Below, piece after piece: positions 61,080 through 64,000 of a stretch of DNA of 64,000 nucleotides. Numbering within the stretch: position 1 is the first letter of the stretch; each line of letters starts with the position of its first letter. Origin of the DNA: Erythrobacter sp047872805 (GTDB lineage: Bacteria; Pseudomonadota; Alphaproteobacteria; Sphingomonadales; Sphingomonadaceae); NCBI RefSeq assembly GCF_047872805.1, contig NZ_JBLQUK010000001.1, positions 124,001 through 188,000 on the forward strand. The letters run 5' to 3'. Made by a program: the position numbers and the translations under genes. The notes beneath the pieces were generated by a model that worked only from the letters and a program-made list of their open reading frames with translations, was not told the DNA's origin and searched no databases.

Positions 61080-61606
61080 GCCGCCTCAACATCCTCGATA
61101 TATTCGGGATAAAAGCACGGCTCACGCATCGACCACCCGGGCGCGGTGGCGGCGGCTTCGCTCAGGCTTTGCAACAGCACCTTGCGGTGGTCGGGCCGGA
61201 TCAAAGGCAGAGCCGCAGCGGCGCAAAAGGCAGCCGGAAGATAGGGCCGCGCTTGGGCACCCAGCAGGCGTTCGTACAAAAACCGGAATGCCGAGAAACT
61301 GACGAGTTTCTCCTGTTCCAGATCAAAGGCGGCAACCCGCACCAATTTGCCGAGCATCCGCTCGATCTCGCCCATAGTCCCTTCCTCAGGGATCAAGCCG
61401 CGCAGTGATTTTAGGTCCTGATAGGCCACATATTGGCGGCGGATCGCATTGCTTTCCGCTTCATTGCGCCCCCACAGACGAAACGCATCGGAGCGTGCGA
61501 GGCCAATATCGAGGCTGCGCTTGATATAACGCTGCTCGCATGGCTCCAGCCCTGCAAATTCGCGCATTTCACCGATCGACATGGTGGATGTGCTGGCAAG
61601 TGTCAC
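61076..61606 (-). CDS. Hypothetical protein, partner of the HEPN-like gene
   Basis: A 176-aa soluble protein with helical segments (GEMREFAGLEPCEQRYIKRS; VAAFDLEQEKLVSFSAFRFL) and a C-terminal SEAAATAPGWSMREPCFYPEYIEDVEAA. No known family. GTG start at 61606 has GGGAG 8 bp upstream; ATG 61582 is an alternative. First gene of the bicistron, with an 18-bp palindrome upstream. Confidence 0.65.
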   Translation of the reverse strand: MTLASTSTMSIGEMREFAGLEPCEQRYIKRSLDIGLARSDAFRLWGRNEAESNAIRRQYVAYQDLKSLRGLIPEEGTMGEIERMLGKLVRVAAFDLEQEKLVSFSAFRFLYERLLGAQARPYLPAAFCAAAALPLIRPDHRKVLLQSLSEAAATAPGWSMREPCFYPEYIEDVEAA

Positions 61607-61645
61607 GTTCGTCTCCCTGAATGGAAGACGGTTGTCCGCTATCTT

Positions 61646-61663
61646 GGTTAATACGTAGTAACC
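61646..61663. promoter_or_regulatory. 18-bp near-perfect palindrome before the HEPN-like bicistron
   Basis: GGTTAATACGTAGTAACC: 16 of 18 bases are symmetric around a TACGTA core. Its centre is about 49 bp upstream of the GTG at 61606. Candidate operator. It also contains TTAA and GTAACCAT, which is close to the CtrA half-site, so a CtrA-type reading is possible. Confidence 0.5.
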
Positions 61664-61697
61664 ATGGGCGCAGGATTTGTGCCCGATATGGAGTTTT

Positions 61698-62690
61698 CTA
61701 GATCAGCCCGGCAAGCGGGCTGCTGGGATCAGCATATTTGCGCCGCCCCATGCGCCCGGCAAGGTAGGCTTCGCGCCCCGCCTCAACCGCCAGTTTCATC
61801 GCGCGGGCCATGCGAACCGGGTCCTTCGCCTCGGCAATTGCCGTGTTCATCAAAATGCCGTCGCAGCCCAGTTCCATGCCAACCGCCGCATCTGAGGCGG
61901 TCCCGACCCCTGCATCGACCAGCACCGGCACCTTCGCCCCTTCGACAATCAACCGGATCATCACCCGATTCTGAATCCCCAGGCCGGACCCGATCGGCGC
62001 GCCCAGTGGCATGACGGCGACCGCGCCTGCATCTTCGAGCTGTTTGGCGGCGATCGGATCATCGGCGCAATAAACCATCGGCAGGAACCCGTCTTTGGCC
62101 AGCACCTCGGTCGCCTTCAACGTCTCGCGCATGTCGGGGTACAGCGTGCGCGCTTCGCCCAGCACTTCGAGCTTGACCAGATCCCAGCCCCCTGCCTCGC
62201 GCGCCAGACGTAGCGTCCGCACGGCGTCTTCGCCTGTGAAGCAGCCCGCCGTGTTGGGCAGATAGGTGATCTTCTTGGGGTCGATATAGTCGGTGAGCAT
62301 CGGCGCCTTGGGGTCGCTTACGTTAACGCGGCGCACAGCAACCGTGACGATTTCTGCGCCGCTGGCAGCAACAGCGGCGGCGTTCTGCGCAAAATCCTTG
62401 TATTTGCCCGTTCCGACAATCAGCCGGGATGAAAAAGTCCGTCCAGCAACGCTCCATGTATCGTCCGGCGCACTCACTTGGTCCCCTCCGCCGACAAAAT
62501 GCACGATTTCCAGCGTGTCACCTGCTGCCAATGGCGCAGCCTCAAGCGTGGAGCGCGGGACAATTTCGCCATTGCTTTCCACCGCAACCTTTTGCGGGTC
62601 CAGATCGAGTTCGCGGACGAGATCGGCAATCGTCGAAGCCGAAGTGATCCTGAGCTCTCCATTCAAAATGATTTTCTTGTTGTCGGTCAT
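61698..62690 (-). CDS. thiG: ThiS-ThiG fusion: sulfur carrier and thiazole synthase
   Basis: A 330-aa protein in two parts. Residues 1-69 are ThiS-like (KIILNGELRITSASTIADLV; LEIVHFVGGG), with the Gly-Gly now internal (67-69). Residues about 75-330 are ThiG: SRLIVGTGKYKDF, EIVTVAVRRVNVSDP, DLVKLEVLGEARTLYP with the Schiff-base Lys, GLGIQNRVMIRLIVEGAKVP and VDAGVGTASDAAVGMELGCDG. It builds the thiazole half of thiamine. No TPP riboswitch hallmark is seen upstream, and no other thi gene is in the window. Confidence 0.93.
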   Translation of the reverse strand: MTDNKKIILNGELRITSASTIADLVRELDLDPQKVAVESNGEIVPRSTLEAAPLAAGDTLEIVHFVGGGDQVSAPDDTWSVAGRTFSSRLIVGTGKYKDFAQNAAAVAASGAEIVTVAVRRVNVSDPKAPMLTDYIDPKKITYLPNTAGCFTGEDAVRTLRLAREAGGWDLVKLEVLGEARTLYPDMRETLKATEVLAKDGFLPMVYCADDPIAAKQLEDAGAVAVMPLGAPIGSGLGIQNRVMIRLIVEGAKVPVLVDAGVGTASDAAVGMELGCDGILMNTAIAEAKDPVRMARAMKLAVEAGREAYLAGRMGRRKYADPSSPLAGLI

Positions 62691-62760
62691 GCTGGCTGAA
62701 ATAGAGCCGCTGCGCTGCGGTGCAACCTAAGGTTTTCATTGGGGCCGCAAAGCCGATAGT

Positions 62761-63150
62761 TCAGAGTGTCGCCCGCGCCCGCAGGTTGAGCAAATGGCCA
62801 ATCGACACCAGCGTCACCCCGATAAAGGTCAGCGTGAGTTCGCCGTCACCATGCGGCACCACCAATGCCCCGCCCATGAAAGTCAGCCCCATCACTGCCA
62901 CGACGAAAGGCGCAAGATTGCTGTGCTTGAGCGCGCCCCAGCCAATCGCCGCTGCAGCGATAATCAACGCAAGCGCAAGTCCGACGCGGTGAATCTCCGG
63001 TGCCAGCAGAAAATGCCCACCCAGACCCAATCCCGAAACCACAATCACTGTCGCCAGGCAATGCAAAGCGCAAAGGCCAGCGATCCCGATGCCCAAGTGA
63101 TCGAGGCGGCGGCGCCCCTCGGGCCGAATCGGAAAATCTGTCTTTTGCAT
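62761..63150 (-). CDS. MerC-family membrane protein, candidate zinc-related transporter
   Basis: A 129-aa membrane protein: DHLGIGIAGLCALHCLATVI with the Cys pair of MerC (CALHC), then three more helices (LGLALALIIAAAAIGW; FVVAVMGLTFMGGALVV; TFIGVTLVSIGHLL). MerC proteins move mercury, but this subtype is common beside Zur in sphingomonads. A Zur-type box 18 bp upstream of ATG 63150 suggests zinc control and hence a zinc role. The open frame further upstream is not conserved. Confidence 0.85.
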   Translation of the reverse strand: MQKTDFPIRPEGRRRLDHLGIGIAGLCALHCLATVIVVSGLGLGGHFLLAPEIHRVGLALALIIAAAAIGWGALKHSNLAPFVVAVMGLTFMGGALVVPHGDGELTLTFIGVTLVSIGHLLNLRARATL

Positions 63151-63167
63151 GGTGACCAGCGCGATAT

Positions 63168-63184
63168 ATGTAACATTATCACAT
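63168..63184 (-). promoter_or_regulatory. Zur-type box before the MerC-like gene
   Basis: ATGTAACATTATCACAT on the plus strand; on the minus strand it reads ATGTGATAATGTTACAT, matching TGTNATA-N-TNTNACA within the Zur consensus. It is 18-34 bp upstream of the ATG, where bound repressor would block transcription. Confidence 0.65.
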
Positions 63185-63288
63185 TTCGCAAGACCCGAAG
63201 CCTGCGGGCGCAATTGTGCTGAACGCATCGCAGATTGCAGCAAACGGGCTTGCCAGCGGCGGCTTCGCGGCACATTGACGCGGCTGTT

Positions 63289-64000
63289 ATGGAATCCGCA
63301 GCCCTTCAGGCCGATCTGCACCGTGCGGGGCAAACCGTTGCTCGTCCGCTGGCGATTGCCCGATGGCTTGAACTGGTGGCGGCGTTTGTCATCATCATCG
63401 TGCTCGTCGGCGGGATCACGCGGCTTACCGAAAGCGGGCTTTCGATCACCGAGTGGGAACTCGCAACCGGCATTCTCCCGCCTTTGACAGAAACGGCGTG
63501 GATGGCGGAATTTGCCAAGTATCAGGCAACGCCAGAATACCGGCTTGAGGCGGGTCTGGCCGGAATGACCCTTTCCGATTTCAAATTCATATATTTTTGG
63601 GAATGGTTTCACCGGCTGCTCGCACGGACGGTGGGCCTGATCTATGCGCTGCCGCTCGTTTGGTTTTGGATGAGGGGGGTAATTCCTGCCGGCTTCAAGG
63701 TAAGATTGATCGCGCTGCTCGGTCTGGGCGGGCTTCAGGGGCTGTTTGGCTGGCTGATGGTGCAATCAGGGTTGGTCGGAGACATGACCGATGTCAGCCA
63801 TTTCCGCCTGTCGCTCCATCTGTTGACAGCCTTGCTGCTGCTCGCTGCGCTTGTCTGGACGGCGCGCGACATGCGCCGAATTGCGCGCGACCCTGGTGCG
63901 GGTCCCGCGCCGCTCACTCGGCAATCGGCGCTGGTTGCGGCGGTGCTTTTCATCCAGCTTTTGCTCGGCGCTTGGGTCGCGGGGTTGAACGCGGGCCATG
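63289..64000 (+). CDS. ctaA: Heme A synthase (COX15/CtaA), 3' end outside the window
   Basis: The first 237 residues of heme A synthase, which oxidises heme O for cytochrome aa3 oxidases. COX15-type segments: GGITRLTESGLSITEWE, DFKFIYFWEWFHRLLAR (His ligand region), GLQGLFGWLMVQSGLVG, VSHFRLSLHLLTALLLLAAL and the last visible LLGAWVAGLNAGH. Hydrophobic helices begin at about residues 28, 115 and 150. ATG 63289 is the start; it diverges from merC across 138 bp. The gene continues past position 64000. Confidence 0.95.
   Translation, partial: MESAALQADLHRAGQTVARPLAIARWLELVAAFVIIIVLVGGITRLTESGLSITEWELATGILPPLTETAWMAEFAKYQATPEYRLEAGLAGMTLSDFKFIYFWEWFHRLLARTVGLIYALPLVWFWMRGVIPAGFKVRLIALLGLGGLQGLFGWLMVQSGLVGDMTDVSHFRLSLHLLTALLLLAALVWTARDMRRIARDPGAGPAPLTRQSALVAAVLFIQLLLGAWVAGLNAGH

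Noticed and set aside
62691..62760. Possible TPP riboswitch upstream of thiSG
   Set aside because: The leader is under 70 bases to the next gene and lacks the conserved CUGAGA and other THI-box elements.

Overview
The window is a gene-dense, high-GC bacterial chromosome segment. It is best explained as an alphaproteobacterium of the order Sphingomonadales, probably Erythrobacteraceae. This rests on family content (MmcB, a DUF2093 protein, a ThiS-ThiG fusion, a MerC-like protein with a Zur-type box, two DUF2141 proteins, SUF as the only Fe-S system seen) and on an alphaproteobacterial SOS box (GTTC-N7-GTTC). I see no insertion sequence, prophage, integrase or CRISPR array. Only one gene-free stretch exceeds 300 bases (55439-55777); it holds a candidate small RNA and a 19-bp tandem duplication. 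The last gene (ctaA) runs off the right edge.

Layout. 0-8.7 kb, mostly minus strand: zur, exported msrA with a small membrane partner, the coupled rpe/heparinase-like/purH operon, a DUF2141 protein, and a diacylglycerol kinase followed by a Tam41-like nucleotidyltransferase (a possible DAG to PA to CDP-DAG unit). 8.9-16.3 kb: M20 amidohydrolase, LacI regulator, then a LysM-FecR protein and a CHASE2 histidine kinase facing a response regulator and lipoprotein. 16.5-20.9 kb: tRNA-Arg(CCG), SOS-controlled mmcB, a sterol-desaturase/DUF2141 pair, and a PAS-like acidic protein. 21-28.4 kb: an envelope-oriented run (App1-like phosphatase, esterase, M48-TPR protease, DsbA-like protein, second M48 protease) followed by a LytS/LytTR pair. 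28.5-35.3 kb: nadC, membrane protein, RNase T2, PsiE, lipoprotein hydrolase, tadA, rpmB with a promoter and a strong terminator, phytase-like protein, M23 peptidase, DUF2093.

35.3-44.6 kb: xseA and purD diverge with overlapping start codons. Next come two atypical, visibly AT-richer genes (a small winged-helix-like protein and a membrane-bound wHTH-TolB-like-TPR protein), a small cytochrome c behind a perfect FNR/FixK-type box, a PfkB kinase, an EI24 membrane protein, a lipoprotein and a repeat-built protein. 44.6-51.6 kb is one overlapping SUF operon (sufR-sufB-three extra genes-sufC-sufD-sufS-sufT-sufA). 51.7-55.4 kb: two paralogous AraC regulators flank a DUF885 lipoprotein. 55.5-64 kb: candidate sRNA, pyrD, ggt, a long-chain acyl-CoA ligase, an uncharacterised bicistron with a HEPN-like motif behind a palindrome, thiSG, merC with its Zur-type box, and ctaA.

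Overall this is core metabolism (purine, pyrimidine, NAD, thiamine, Fe-S, heme A) mixed with envelope quality control and several small regulatory circuits. The regulatory sites with the best sequence support are the Zur-type box before merC, the SOS box before mmcB, the FNR-type box before the cytochrome and the four-hairpin RNA before the second AraC gene. All functions are read from sequence patterns; no database search was run.
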